Origin: an uncultured Collinsella sp.
GTDB lineage: Bacteria; Actinomycetota; Coriobacteriia; Coriobacteriales; Coriobacteriaceae
Direction: 5' to 3'
DNA: 64,000 nucleotides
Assembly (NCBI GenBank): GCA_900757495.1
Contig: CAAENX010000013.1
Span: 62,001 to 126,000, forward strand
Both the position numbers and the translations under genes were made by a program. The notes beneath the pieces were generated by a model. The model saw nothing but the letters and a program-made list of their open reading frames with translations. It searched no databases and was not told the DNA's origin. Each line of letters begins with the position of its first letter. The stretch's first letter is position 1. Below are positions 15,744 through 25,770 of this stretch, in pieces.

Positions 15744-18044
15744 ATGTTCGCTGCCGCCATCTCGCTCGTCGGTCTTGCGGCGACCGTCTACCTTGTCTTG
15801 CGCGAGGCCAAGGCCATTCGCGCTCAGTCGGGCACCGTTGCCAAAAGCGCTCTTGGGTGGAGCGTCGCCTTCGGCCTGTTCCAGCTCTTTTTGACCGTCT
15901 GGGGCGCTATTGGCCTCGTCGCCCAAAACGAGCCGCTCGCCTTTGTGATGCTCATCCTGACCAACGCCATCCTCACCGGCTGCGCTTGGGCCAGCATCGC
16001 CCGCGACCGCATCGCCCCGCGCGTCTTTGCGTTCGCCTCGGCCGACGCCCCCGCCCCCACCGGCAAGCTCGCCCGCCTGCGCGGTGCCTTTGTGGGCCGC
16101 CCGCTCGTCGCCGCCGTCTTGTGCCTGCTGCTCGCCGGCGTCTTTGCGCTGCTGGGCATGGAGGTCTCGTCCAACCACGACTTTACCTGGGTCTACCCCC
16201 TGTGCATCCTGCTCGAGTGGGCCATCATCACCGTGCTCATGACCGGCTTGTTCTTCCTATTCCAGCGCCACGGCGCAGCTCCCGCGGTCCTGGCCTTTGC
16301 CCTCTTTGCCCTGGGCATTGCCGAGTTCTTCGTCATCACGTTTAAATCCATGCCCATCCAGCCGGGCGACCTTTCGGCCATCTCCACCGCCGCCGCGGTC
16401 GCCGGCAACGGCTACACCTTCTCGATCTCGCTGTTCTGCGTGCTGTCCATGGGCTTTACCGCCATCGCCATGCTGCTGTGCGAGTACGCCGGCCTGGTGG
16501 CACCGCACCGTCAGAAGGGCGCCGCCAGCGCCAAGCGCATGCTGCTCACCAACCTGCTCGTGGCAGTGCTATGCCTGGGCGGTGTGACCGCGCATGTCAC
16601 GCTCATCGACTACTACAACACCCTCGGCATCACCGTCTACACCTGGCGCCCGCTCGAGAGCTACTGGCGCGAGGGCTATCTGCCTGCCTTTATTAGTGCA
16701 GCGCAGTCCATTAAGCCGCCCAAACCCGCCGACTACTCCGTCGACGATGCCAAGGCCACGCTCAAAAAATACGCCAAGGCCTACGACAAGTTCGACGCGG
16801 CCAAGAGCGACGAGCGCGCCGCCGCAAAGGAGCAATTCGACAGCGAGAAGCCCACGGTCATCGCCATCATGAACGAGACCTTCTCGGACCTGTCCATCTA
16901 CCAGAACATGCGCGCCGGCTACGAGGGCCCGCAGTACTTTAAGAACCTTTCCAACTGTCTCAGCCGCGGCAAGCTCTATGTGAGCGCCTACGGCGGCGGC
17001 ACGGCCAATACCGAGTTTGAGTTTATGACCGGCAACTCCATGGCCAACCTGGGTTCGGGCGTGTACCCCTACACCATCTACAACATGGAGACGACCGGGA
17101 ACCTGGCAGAGCAGTTCAAATCGCTCGGCTATTCCACCACGGCCATGCACCCCAACCACGCCACCAACTGGAACCGCGAGAACGTCTATAAGGACTTTGG
17201 CTTTGACCAGTTCCTGTCCATCAACGATTTCCAAGGCGCCGATACCCTGCGCGGCATGGTGACCGACCAGGCGACCTACGACAAGATTCTTGAGCTGCTC
17301 GACCAGAACGCCGATCCGCAGTTTATCTTCGACGTGACCATGCAGAACCACTCGGGCTACGACACGGGCCTGCTGCCGGTCGACAAGCAGATGCACCTGA
17401 ACATCGACACGACCGACCTGGACGCCAAGACCGTCGAGGACGGCACGCTCTCCGATGTCGACGAGTATGTCTCGTGCATCGAGCAGTCCGACCAGGCGCT
17501 GCGCTACTTCCTTAACGCCTTGAGCAGGCTTGACCGCAAGGTGGTCGTGGTGTTCTGGGGCGACCATCAGCCGTTCTTCCCGTCCAAGTTCAATGACAAG
17601 TGGTTTACCAACGAGGACGACGCCACGCACCAGGAGCGTCTGTGGCAGACCGACTACATCATTTGGGCTAACTACGACGTTGCCGGTTGCGACCAGACGA
17701 GTGAGACCGACGACCTGTCCACCAACTACCTGTCCACCCAGCTCATGCAGCTGATCGGCGCACCGCTGACCGACTACCAGAAAGCGCATATGACGCTGCG
17801 CGAGTCGCTGCCCGCCATCAACTCCGTGGGCTACGAGGACGCCAGCCTGCGCTGGGCGCTCTCCTCCAACGTCACCGGTGACGACGCCGCTGCCGCAGCC
17901 GCCACCAAGGCGCGCGAGGATTACGCCAAGATGCAGTATTACGAGATGTTCCGCGACGGCAAGAACGTCTACACCGAGCACTTCCAGACCGAGGCCAACG
18001 AGACCGACCCCAACCTGGCGCCGGGCACGACCAAGATCAAATAG
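15744..18044 (+). CDS. LtaS-type membrane sulfatase / phosphoglycerol transferase
   Basis: This 766-residue protein has about six hydrophobic segments in the first 330 residues, then an extracellular alkaline-phosphatase-fold domain. Active-site features of the LtaS family are visible: IAIMNETFSDL (metal-binding Glu), GGGTANTEFEFMTGNSM (nucleophile Thr) and VVFWGDHQPFFP (metal-binding Asp-His). Such enzymes transfer glycerol phosphate from phosphatidylglycerol to lipoteichoic acid or glycolipids on the outer face. ATG 15744 has GAGGAG 7 nt upstream. The Ala/Lys-rich linker (about 345-375) separates the two parts. Whether it makes LTA or modifies another glycopolymer is unknown. Confidence 0.88.
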   Translation: MFAAAISLVGLAATVYLVLREAKAIRAQSGTVAKSALGWSVAFGLFQLFLTVWGAIGLVAQNEPLAFVMLILTNAILTGCAWASIARDRIAPRVFAFASADAPAPTGKLARLRGAFVGRPLVAAVLCLLLAGVFALLGMEVSSNHDFTWVYPLCILLEWAIITVLMTGLFFLFQRHGAAPAVLAFALFALGIAEFFVITFKSMPIQPGDLSAISTAAAVAGNGYTFSISLFCVLSMGFTAIAMLLCEYAGLVAPHRQKGAASAKRMLLTNLLVAVLCLGGVTAHVTLIDYYNTLGITVYTWRPLESYWREGYLPAFISAAQSIKPPKPADYSVDDAKATLKKYAKAYDKFDAAKSDERAAAKEQFDSEKPTVIAIMNETFSDLSIYQNMRAGYEGPQYFKNLSNCLSRGKLYVSAYGGGTANTEFEFMTGNSMANLGSGVYPYTIYNMETTGNLAEQFKSLGYSTTAMHPNHATNWNRENVYKDFGFDQFLSINDFQGADTLRGMVTDQATYDKILELLDQNADPQFIFDVTMQNHSGYDTGLLPVDKQMHLNIDTTDLDAKTVEDGTLSDVDEYVSCIEQSDQALRYFLNALSRLDRKVVVVFWGDHQPFFPSKFNDKWFTNEDDATHQERLWQTDYIIWANYDVAGCDQTSETDDLSTNYLSTQLMQLIGAPLTDYQKAHMTLRESLPAINSVGYEDASLRWALSSNVTGDDAAAAAATKAREDYAKMQYYEMFRDGKNVYTEHFQTEANETDPNLAPGTTKIK

Positions 18045-18072
18045 CGACTAGCTGCGAGTTCATAACTGAAAC

Positions 18073-18307
18073 GTCTGTCCGGGTGGAGGCATATAAGGTT
18101 CCCTGCTCGGACAGTCCTGCGCAAGACGGAGGCCACATTAAGTGGCCTCCTTTGCGTGCGGAACTCGCGATGAACCTTATATGCCTCCGCCCGGACAGAC
18201 GCCTTGTTGTTGGAGCACGGCTTGTCATGGGGGCATCCGCTGAACATATATAAGACGAAGGCCACGTCATGTGGCCTTCGTCTTGCGCAGGACTGTAGAG
18301 CAGGGAA
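18073..18307. repeat. Two interleaved long inverted repeats with internal hairpins
   Basis: Arm A (18073-18101, starts GTCTGTCCGGG) pairs with A' (18172-18200). Arm B (18098-18136, starts GTTCCCTGCTC) pairs with B' (18271-18307). The order is A-B-A'-B', so the repeats are interlocked rather than nested. B ends in the hairpin GGAGGCCAC/GTGGCCTCC (18128-18150), and B' begins with GACGAAGGCCAC/GTGGCCTTCGTC (18254-18282). The element fills the 308-nt gap between two convergent genes and may terminate both. Confidence 0.8.
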
Positions 18308-18352
18308 CTTCGTGCCAGCCGCCCGGGAGGGCGTTGCGTTTAGAAGATGGAC

Positions 18353-19051
18353 CTAGTACTTATCCCTCCGGGACAAAAGAAGCGCGGCTATAAATGCGAT
18401 GATTGCAAGCGTCAGCAACACCAAAAGCAACGTGAGCGTGTTGTCGCCTGTTGCCACCAGACCAAGCAAGCCGGGCTTCTTTCTGCCAGCAGACTGCACG
18501 GGGATCTTCTCGCCATCGTCCTCGGCGGTGATTTCCCAGCGAATGGTCTTGTTTGCATCGGCAAGCTCGTTGCCCACCGACGTCGGAACGCTTAGCTGCA
18601 GATTAAGCACCGTGCTGCCATCGCTCGTAAACGTGGCGATTTCCGTGGGATAGGCGAACACGCTGCCCGGTGTTCCTGTCTGGAGCCAACCTGCAGAGGC
18701 ATCGCCCACAGTCGCCGTTAAGGTAGTGGGAGACAGCATATGTGCCGTCTCGTGATCGACAACAGCCCGCACAAACACACGTACCTGGGACTTTACACCC
18801 GTGGCACGAACCCCAATCTGTTGCTCGCGTACATCGCCGGGCATTAGATCTTTAAAGGCTGGAAACAGATCGGGCTCCCCCGAGGAGTCCGTCGCTCCCG
18901 ATACCGTTAGCTGGCGTGCATTTCCGTCATAGGCAATCGTGGAAATGTCAGCAAACGCACGTGCAGGAACGGCGAGCGCGATAAGGCAGACGATTGCCGC
19001 CATCACGCAATGCAAGAAACACGCAACGTCTTTACGAATCGGAGAGGCCAT
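18353..19051 (-). CDS. Secreted protein with C-terminal membrane anchor, end of surface operon
   Basis: This 232-residue protein is of unknown function. It has a signal peptide (about 1-33, hydrophobic VMAAIVCLIALAVPARAFA), a beta-rich extracellular part of about 160 residues, and a C-terminal transmembrane helix followed by SRRDKY. The sequence before the helix, GLVATGDN, is like a degenerate sortase signal (LPxTG) but lacks Leu-Pro, so simple membrane anchoring is also possible. ATG 19051 has GGAGG 9 nt upstream, inside the preceding gene, which ends at 19054. As last gene of the SipW/TasA-like operon it could anchor or cap the fibre at the cell surface; this is inference. Confidence 0.7.
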   Translation of the reverse strand: MASPIRKDVACFLHCVMAAIVCLIALAVPARAFADISTIAYDGNARQLTVSGATDSSGEPDLFPAFKDLMPGDVREQQIGVRATGVKSQVRVFVRAVVDHETAHMLSPTTLTATVGDASAGWLQTGTPGSVFAYPTEIATFTSDGSTVLNLQLSVPTSVGNELADANKTIRWEITAEDDGEKIPVQSAGRKKPGLLGLVATGDNTLTLLLVLLTLAIIAFIAALLLSRRDKY

Positions 19052-19053
19052 AC

Positions 19054-19623
19054 TTACGCACCTCCATGCGGCGGCACCAGCACGCCATCCTTGACTGCAC
19101 AGCCCCATGTCTCTGCAGCTGCATCGCCGGGCGCGGATTGAATTGCCTGGGTCGAAATGTCAACGACCAGGTTCTTCCCATCTGCCTTCCTCTCAGTCAC
19201 GCTCTTGATGAGCACATCGGTTTTGCCCATCGGAGCAACGGGAGACGTCCAGTAGTAGTACCCGTCGGACGCGACAACCCAAGACGAGGCGGTGTTAGAA
19301 GCAGATGCCTTGGACACACTGCCCCACGCAATGACGTAGTCGGTGCCGGCAACTGGTTCATCCCACAGGCGCGCGCCATTCTGGTCCTGCCAGTAGATAT
19401 CCACCGCAACACGCAGGTATGCCGGGGCCGAGCCCTTGTTTGCAATCGTGACGTCGCTCTTCACGTTGTCATTGAGGTTCTCATCCACCGAAGGTGCCAC
19501 CGAACCAAAACCAAACTCGTTGACCAGCACGCCCGTAACCGAAAGCCACGCAAAGGTACCGGCAGCGCCAGCCAACAGGAGAACGCCAACAAGGAGGGCG
19601 ACGATTTGCTTGCGCTTAGTCAT
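19054..19623 (-). CDS. TasA/camelysin-like protein with SipW-type signal peptide (third in operon)
   Basis: This 189-residue secreted protein starts MTKRKQIVALLVGVLLLAGAAGTFAWLS, the basic-hydrophobic-GTFAW pattern of substrates of SipW-type signal peptidases. The rest is predicted beta-sheet with the family's recurrent features: TIANKGSAPAYLRVAVDI, a YYYW aromatic cluster and LVVDISTQAIQ. Related proteins form TasA/CalY amyloid-like fibres in Bacillus. The SD AAGGAGGA lies within the 3' end of the giant gene (stop at 19625), indicating translational coupling. It may be an accessory subunit, tip or adaptor. Confidence 0.75.
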   Translation of the reverse strand: MTKRKQIVALLVGVLLLAGAAGTFAWLSVTGVLVNEFGFGSVAPSVDENLNDNVKSDVTIANKGSAPAYLRVAVDIYWQDQNGARLWDEPVAGTDYVIAWGSVSKASASNTASSWVVASDGYYYWTSPVAPMGKTDVLIKSVTERKADGKNLVVDISTQAIQSAPGDAAAETWGCAVKDGVLVPPHGGA

Positions 19624-19624
19624 C

Positions 19625-22600
19625 CTAGTCCTCCTTCTTCAGCGTGCCGTTTTTCCAAACATTCCTGGCACGCGAGCCACCATCGACCCATTTGTCATTC
19701 GCGCGCGTGTTGACGCACGTCACCACCGCATCGCCCGCGCTCGAAGCAGACGAAATCGTCAGCTCGGCAGATTTACCGGGCGCCTTGCCCGGCGTGCTCA
19801 GCTCGCCCTCGTAGCGCCATGCCCAATTCGTGTCTTCCTCGACGGTATAGATGCCCGTCGGCGCGGCAAATTGCACGCTGCCGACATACCAGGTCTCGCC
19901 GTCTTCGTCGCGCCTCTCGCTAACTTTCACCTCGACCATGCGCGTCTCGGCAGGAGAATCCTCCGACGCCTTGCGTGCCACCTTAAAGCGGAACGTTTGT
20001 CCCATGGCGCTGGCATCGGTGGTCTTTTTGACGATCGTCAGCGCATGGGTCTTGGCGAAGTCGAACACGGCATTGCCGTCGCCTTGCTTGCCTTCGCCCG
20101 TCTTCTTGGACTCCAGGCGGTTGGCCAAGTCGAACGAACCGTTACCCGAGCCCAAGCTGTAGAGCGAGACATACTGGTCGTTAACGGGTTCCTCCGTCAT
20201 GGACGCATCAGGACCGTAGCTCGCCCGCTTAACGGTAACAGTCAGCTGCGTCCCCATAAACGGCTCAGCAAAGCAGACCTTAAAGGGTGCTTTGTCGGCG
20301 CTATTGTCGACTGTGTTGGCGGCGTTGGGATCGAGCAGCCATTTAAGCTGCGCGGTGGTCATGGTTACGTGGTTCTCGGGGTCTGATGTATCCTTGGCGA
20401 CCACGCGATACGTCACGGGATACAGGTCCATGTCGCCCTTAACCGACTCGTCCTTAAACTCATCCCAAGACTTCGCAGCGCCACCGTCAGGCACATATCG
20501 CCACTCCAGGAAGAGTTCGCGCACGTCACCGCTGGCCGCCCGTTCATCGAGCAGCGCGACGATCTTGGAGTGGGCGTCCGGGTCGTATGCCACGGACTTT
20601 TTCTCCATCTCGGGATTGCCGTCGTTGTCATAGACCGGGTTGCCGCTCTCATCCACCTTGGGAACATCGACGTTATGGACAAAGCCGGCGCCCGTCGCGC
20701 GCTCGCCGTCCGAGTCGACCGTCGCCGTAAAGACGACCGACCCGTCGACACCGTGATAGCGAACCTTATACGGCGCGATCTTGTACACCGCGGTGTAGGT
20801 CACGCTCTCAAAGGGCTCGCTGCCCTCGAGGGGATACTTCTCGTCATCGGTCAACAGGGTGTATTTGCCATCGGAATCATAGTCGCGCGACCAGCCGGCA
20901 AAGTCGTACTTGGTGCCGTCAATGCCCACAACCTCCTTGACAGCCTTGACCTCAAGAGAAATCTGGTCGCCGGAATCAGTACGGCCGAGACCGCGGACAA
21001 GAGCAGGATTCGCGAGATTTGAGTCGATGTTCGATTGAACGGTAACCAGGCTGGGACGGTAGACCGGGTACAGCTCCATGGGGGCCCTGACCACGGTAGA
21101 AGCACTCACCATGCGGATACCCTCCGACCAAGCGACATAGCCCTTGCCAGGTGCCGGCTTGGCTTCCGTCCAGCCCACGAAGGCGTTGAACGCACCTCCT
21201 GTATCCCTATCGATAGCGCTGACGTCATAAGTGGGCTTCGGGATGCTGCCATCAAGGTTGCCGAGCATATCGCCTTGCTGAGCAACTTTGCCGTCAACAT
21301 CTTTGGCATTGAGATGGTACACGACCGCCAACGGCGAATAGTACGCCACAAATGTATAGGCCCCGCCGGGTTCCACCTGATGGGAATACGAGTTATCGCC
21401 GTTAGGTTCGATCTCTTCAGCTTCGCCATTCGGAAGCTCGATCTCAACCTTCTGCAACTTATACAGCTCACCGCCTGCTTTATAAACCGGAGTCGTGACG
21501 TCAGGGGTCACCGTTGCCGTAGCAGGGTCGGTGCCCGCGTTGATAACGGGATCGATGTCGTACCTAGGCACATTGACCTTGTCCGTGCCCTTAAAACCGG
21601 CGCGATACAGGTTGGTGGTGTACCTAACATCGTACTTCGCGTACACCGGATAGGCATCCTGCCACTGGGTGACCTTAAAATCTGGTTTCACCAGATACGG
21701 TTCGGCCTTATCCGGGTCAGAAGTGGTGAAGGAATCGCCCTCGACATCGTAGATATACTTCCAGACGTCAGAATCCTTCTGAACCTCGGCGGTCGAAATC
21801 CAGCCCAGGAACTTATAGCCCGGCACGGCCATGTCGGCATCGGTCGGGGAAGCTTCGAGGGTCAGGGGGCTCTCATACGATCCCTTCTCACCATCTTCTG
21901 GCTTTTCGGCCACTTTAACCGACTTATTAACATGCGGGTAGTAATACGTGAACGTCGGATCCGCCCCGTTCACCTTGGTCTGCAGCAAGTTACTCTCATA
22001 GCGCCGCGTGGCAGTCCTCACGACATTATCGCCCTTGTTGTAGAAATTAACGTCCGTGGTAATCATCGCGCGAACGTAGTACTTCTTATCTGTACGCACC
22101 ATGCTCTCGATGGGATTTTTCACATATGTCCAATATTCACCATCGCGCTCAAGCGTCCAGAAATTCAGGCGATAGCGATCATTCACCGGTTTGACCGTTA
22201 CGTTCAGCGAAGCCGAAGTCCAAGTATCGCTTAGCGTTGCAGCGCCTGGAAAATCGGTATCGGCATAGAGGTTTTTTAGAGTATCGGCTCCCGTATCGTT
22301 TTTAACGTTGTGCGAGTACGCGTTAAGGGGACTCACGACAAGGGTTTCCTTCGTGAAGCGCGTGCCACACGTTTCATAACTATCCTTTATACCGTGGTCA
22401 ACATGCTCCGGGCCCCAGTGGACGACGTTTTCACGCACGAAGGTACTACCGACGTTTTCCTCAAAGGGCGTTTGATAGCGATTCCAAACGGAACAAAGTA
22501 GCTTGCTGTCCGTAAACTCATGGTTGGTATAAGCCCGAACGTAATAATCCACTCGGTACTCAAAGCGGGCGATGTAGGTATGCGGCGCGGTTAAATCGAC

Positions 22601-25087
22601 ATCGGCGGGGAGCGTATAGCTGGGGTCGCGGCTTACGCGCACCTCGAGCGGGGCATCCTCGGTTCCCTTGTTTTCATACCAACCCAGGAAACGATAGCCG
22701 TCGGGCAGCTGGCCCTCCTCGGATATAGCTTTACCGGATACGTCGAGCACCTGTACGGTATACGCGCTTGTGCCATCTTCTGCAGTCTCAACCTTAACGT
22801 CAGTTTTGCCCACACCGTCGCGCCGAGTCTGATCGTCGGTTGCATCCTGCTCATTGCCCTCAAACACCGTCATGATGTTCGACACATAGTCGGTGTACAC
22901 CGGATAAAAATCGGTAGGACCAAGCACAGTGATCTCGGTGCCGGCAGGATAGAACGCACCGGCGTTTTTTAGCTCGGCAAGCTTAGGCGAGGTGATGACC
23001 GCGTAACCGCCATGCATCCCGGCCTCGCCACTCGGCTGCGTCGTCCAACCGATAAAGGTGGCGCTGGCAGAAAGAGTGCCGCGGTCCGCAGGGGCAGCCG
23101 GCGTTAAACCGACGCCATAGCGGTACCAGTCCGTCGACTTGTCGTGCTCCTCGCCGCTCTGCCACGAGAGCGTCTTGCCCTTGACGTTATAGAACAGCAC
23201 CTGCGCCTCGTACGAAGCAATAAACAGGTCGTTGCCCTTAAAGGCCTCGGCCCCCTTCGCGTTATCGGCGGTATAGGTCGACGTTTTCTCGTGCGCTTCG
23301 TTCTTCTGGACCTGCTTGCCAGCCTTAACGGCATCGGCATCGGTCTTGCCGTTAAACCAGCTGCTGTCATGATCGATGCGGTTCACTTTAACCCCGGGCT
23401 CGCGGAACCAGCCCATGAAGCGATAACCGCCGTTGGCATCGGTCAAACCCTTGGGCTTTGCGGAGGTATCCTGCTTAAACGTTACCGATGTATCGCCCTG
23501 GGCCAAGCCCTGAGCCGTTCCCGCCAGCACGGCGCTCACGGCAAAACCGTACGGATCCGAAGTCGCCTGATCAATACCGAGTTTGGTCGCCTCGATTGTC
23601 GCGGTACCCGCACCGGGAAAATCGATCGTCGCCTTAACGCTTTGGCCATGCACGGGGATATTCAGCTTGTAATCCATCGCCCACTCATTGGTGTGCTGGC
23701 CACCCAGGGCATCGTCGTTGGCGGTCGAGCGCATGGTGCGGGCACAGAAGTCGTAGTCGTGCTCTTCCCATAGCTCACGCGTGATGTAGCGCTCGTCGTC
23801 CCACGGGCCATAGCCGTCGCCCTTAGTGGTACCGTCGCCGCCAAACGCGGGGATTTTCTTTTTAGCGGGATTACCCTGGCTATTGCCATTCAAGCTCACG
23901 CTCGGTTTAAAGTAGCACTCGGTGACCGTGGCATCATCCTTGTTAGCGCGCGCAGCAATACCGCCCAGGTTCACATCGTTTTGAATGATGGGGATCACGG
24001 CGATGGGATTGTACTGACGCGAGCTCAAGTCACCCGCAAAATGGCTTCGAACGAGCTCGTTGCCCTTTTCGGTTAGAATACGACCCGCCAAGCCACCCGT
24101 CCACGCGCGCGTCACGGCGACGACGCCCACGTACGACGCGGCATAGCTGTAGCACTGCGCCGTCGAGAAGCAGTCGATAATCTTGGCGTTACCCGCCATG
24201 CAGCCCACAAAACCCGAGGCATACACGTTGTTGCCGCCCAATGCGCCAATGGCCACGTCGTACTTATTGGTGACGTCGGTCATGCCATTCGCGGCAATCG
24301 AGCCGTCGTCCTTACGCGTCGGCGTCACGCGGCAGTACTCGATAGTCGAGTTCTTAACGTAGCCGGCAAACGCCGCCATATACAGACCCTCACCGCCGAG
24401 CGCCTGCACGCCCGAGGTCGCATTGTTGACGGCACGGCCGCCACGGACCTCGCAGTTGTAGAGGGTGCAGCCGTCGAGCTCGGCGGCGATGAGACCGCCC
24501 TCAAAGCCTGCGTTGGTAATGAGGTTGAGAGCATTGTTGGCGCAGGTCACGTGCAGCGTGCTCTCCATGACCATAACGTTTTCGAAGCGCGTATTGACGG
24601 CCTTGCCCACGATAATGCCACCGCGGAAGTCCGCCCACACGTTGGCGTCCTTGACCAGGAAGTTTTTGATGGTGGCACCGTTGGTCTCGGCAAAAAATCC
24701 CGTATCGCGCTCGGGGTCAAAAGCGTCTTTATCGTAGTTCAGGCCCTCAACGGTGTGGTTTTGACCATCGAACACGCCCTTAAACGGATGCTCCTTGTTG
24801 CCAAACGACAGATGCTTAACGGTGTTTGCAACGATGGCTTTCATGTCGTCGCTGTTGAGCTCAATGTCGTTATCGAGATAAACGTGCCAGCCGGACGTAT
24901 CGCGCTCGCGCGACAGCGCCACGTACGCCAAAAAGTCGTTCGCATTTTTGATGTGATATTCGTTTTTGTTCTCGGGCACGTCCTCGGCATGCACTGACGT
25001 TGGCAGCGCCATAACGCAGCAAAGGACAATCGCTGCGACGGCAACCAGCCTGCTAAGCATGCCCCGGTTTATGTTCTTGATCTTCAT
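19625..25087 (-). CDS. Giant secreted surface protein, GLUG/beta-helix plus InlB-like repeats
   Basis: This is a 1820-residue protein with a signal peptide (about 1-34, cleavage near SVHA). Residues about 40-430 are a beta-helix-like region with GLUG-style strands (FKGVFDGQNHTVEGL, GGLIAAELDGCTLYNCEV, GFVGCMAGNAKIIDC). Residues about 490-1560 hold at least seven InlB/Flg_new-like modules, each with a G-Y-x-F-x-G-W core (GYRFMGWF, FIGWTTQP, GYRFLGWY, GYKFLGWI, FVGWTEA, YDFAGWSRD). A prealbumin/Cna-like domain follows (ALTIVKKT...GIYTVEED), and the tail is NTRANDKWVDGGSRARNVWKNG. There is no LPxTG or transmembrane tail, so it must be held by partners or released. ATG 25087 has GGAGGCG 11 nt upstream, overlapping the preceding stop. 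It is probably an adhesin within a fibre. Confidence 0.8.
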   Translation of the reverse strand: MKIKNINRGMLSRLVAVAAIVLCCVMALPTSVHAEDVPENKNEYHIKNANDFLAYVALSRERDTSGWHVYLDNDIELNSDDMKAIVANTVKHLSFGNKEHPFKGVFDGQNHTVEGLNYDKDAFDPERDTGFFAETNGATIKNFLVKDANVWADFRGGIIVGKAVNTRFENVMVMESTLHVTCANNALNLITNAGFEGGLIAAELDGCTLYNCEVRGGRAVNNATSGVQALGGEGLYMAAFAGYVKNSTIEYCRVTPTRKDDGSIAANGMTDVTNKYDVAIGALGGNNVYASGFVGCMAGNAKIIDCFSTAQCYSYAASYVGVVAVTRAWTGGLAGRILTEKGNELVRSHFAGDLSSRQYNPIAVIPIIQNDVNLGGIAARANKDDATVTECYFKPSVSLNGNSQGNPAKKKIPAFGGDGTTKGDGYGPWDDERYITRELWEEHDYDFCARTMRSTANDDALGGQHTNEWAMDYKLNIPVHGQSVKATIDFPGAGTATIEATKLGIDQATSDPYGFAVSAVLAGTAQGLAQGDTSVTFKQDTSAKPKGLTDANGGYRFMGWFREPGVKVNRIDHDSSWFNGKTDADAVKAGKQVQKNEAHEKTSTYTADNAKGAEAFKGNDLFIASYEAQVLFYNVKGKTLSWQSGEEHDKSTDWYRYGVGLTPAAPADRGTLSASATFIGWTTQPSGEAGMHGGYAVITSPKLAELKNAGAFYPAGTEITVLGPTDFYPVYTDYVSNIMTVFEGNEQDATDDQTRRDGVGKTDVKVETAEDGTSAYTVQVLDVSGKAISEEGQLPDGYRFLGWYENKGTEDAPLEVRVSRDPSYTLPADVDLTAPHTYIARFEYRVDYYVRAYTNHEFTDSKLLCSVWNRYQTPFEENVGSTFVRENVVHWGPEHVDHGIKDSYETCGTRFTKETLVVSPLNAYSHNVKNDTGADTLKNLYADTDFPGAATLSDTWTSASLNVTVKPVNDRYRLNFWTLERDGEYWTYVKNPIESMVRTDKKYYVRAMITTDVNFYNKGDNVVRTATRRYESNLLQTKVNGADPTFTYYYPHVNKSVKVAEKPEDGEKGSYESPLTLEASPTDADMAVPGYKFLGWISTAEVQKDSDVWKYIYDVEGDSFTTSDPDKAEPYLVKPDFKVTQWQDAYPVYAKYDVRYTTNLYRAGFKGTDKVNVPRYDIDPVINAGTDPATATVTPDVTTPVYKAGGELYKLQKVEIELPNGEAEEIEPNGDNSYSHQVEPGGAYTFVAYYSPLAVVYHLNAKDVDGKVAQQGDMLGNLDGSIPKPTYDVSAIDRDTGGAFNAFVGWTEAKPAPGKGYVAWSEGIRMVSASTVVRAPMELYPVYRPSLVTVQSNIDSNLANPALVRGLGRTDSGDQISLEVKAVKEVVGIDGTKYDFAGWSRDYDSDGKYTLLTDDEKYPLEGSEPFESVTYTAVYKIAPYKVRYHGVDGSVVFTATVDSDGERATGAGFVHNVDVPKVDESGNPVYDNDGNPEMEKKSVAYDPDAHSKIVALLDERAASGDVRELFLEWRYVPDGGAAKSWDEFKDESVKGDMDLYPVTYRVVAKDTSDPENHVTMTTAQLKWLLDPNAANTVDNSADKAPFKVCFAEPFMGTQLTVTVKRASYGPDASMTEEPVNDQYVSLYSLGSGNGSFDLANRLESKKTGEGKQGDGNAVFDFAKTHALTIVKKTTDASAMGQTFRFKVARKASEDSPAETRMVEVKVSERRDEDGETWYVGSVQFAAPTGIYTVEEDTNWAWRYEGELSTPGKAPGKSAELTISSASSAGDAVVTCVNTRANDKWVDGGSRARNVWKNGTLKKED

Positions 25088-25090
25088 AGG

Positions 25091-25738
25091 CTAGTTCGCC
25101 TCCGGCCAGCCCACGACGTCAAGCACGTCGAGGACGGTATCGCTTGCATGCTGGTTTTTGGCCTGCACGGCCTGAACATCGATATCGAGCCTGAATGAGC
25201 CGCCGCGTGCGGCATCGTGGTAGTCGCCCACAAAGCGCAGCGAGTCCATGAGGCTCTCCGTCATGGCGCCGGGGTCGAGCATGCCGCCACGTCCGGCCAA
25301 GCCGCGGTAGTAGTACCACCCATCGCTGCCATCGATCCACGGGGATCCCTCGCCCACGTTCACATGAAACGCAACGCTGCCCGAGGCATCCGCTCTCGAA
25401 CCGTCGGGCGCCACTGACGTCATGCGCAGACGCGCGCGAACGTACTCAGGCTGCGCGCCGACGTTCTCCACGCGCACAATGCGGCTGATGTCAGAGCCCC
25501 CGGCCTTGGTGTCGGGATAGTCCCCGTGTTCGTTGGGCTCAAACGGAATCTCCTCGCCCTGCTCGTTGAGAGTGTATTCGCAGACTCGTACCTTCACGCT
25601 GCCAAACGATAGAACGTTGTTCGCCGGAACCATATCAACGGTAAAAGCCAGCGTGCCGCACAGACACGCCAGGGCCAACAGCGCAATCGCGGTAAGCGCC
25701 AAGGTGCGTTTCTGATTGTCGGAAAGATTGTTGAGCAT
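25091..25738 (-). CDS. TasA-like / camelysin-like secreted protein (second in operon)
   Basis: This 215-residue protein has an N-terminal hydrophobic signal (TLALTAIALLALACLCGTLAFTVD), close to the SipW-dependent type, with CGTLAF replacing GTFAW. It contains NVLSFGSVKVRV, IVRVENVGAQPEYVRARLRM and a WYYYRGL cluster, typical of the TasA/CalY fold in which strands carry conserved aromatic residues. The start is uncertain: ATG 25738 is used, and TTG 25750 is possible; neither has a clear ribosome site, which suggests translation is weak or coupled. It lies between the major TasA-like gene, after a strong stem-loop, and the giant gene, 3 nt away. Confidence 0.7.
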   Translation of the reverse strand: MLNNLSDNQKRTLALTAIALLALACLCGTLAFTVDMVPANNVLSFGSVKVRVCEYTLNEQGEEIPFEPNEHGDYPDTKAGGSDISRIVRVENVGAQPEYVRARLRMTSVAPDGSRADASGSVAFHVNVGEGSPWIDGSDGWYYYRGLAGRGGMLDPGAMTESLMDSLRFVGDYHDAARGGSFRLDIDVQAVQAKNQHASDTVLDVLDVVGWPEAN

Positions 25739-25770
25739 TACGTTCGCCAATCGTCGATCAAAGGGGAACC

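Noticed and set aside
16569..17981. 470-codon frame antisense to the LtaS-type gene
   Set aside because: Composition and lack of any motif or ribosome site show it is a high-GC shadow frame.
21035..22234. 399-codon plus-strand frame within the giant surface gene
   Set aside because: Antisense shadow; no ribosome site or recognisable domain, and the minus-strand frame is continuous with clear repeats.
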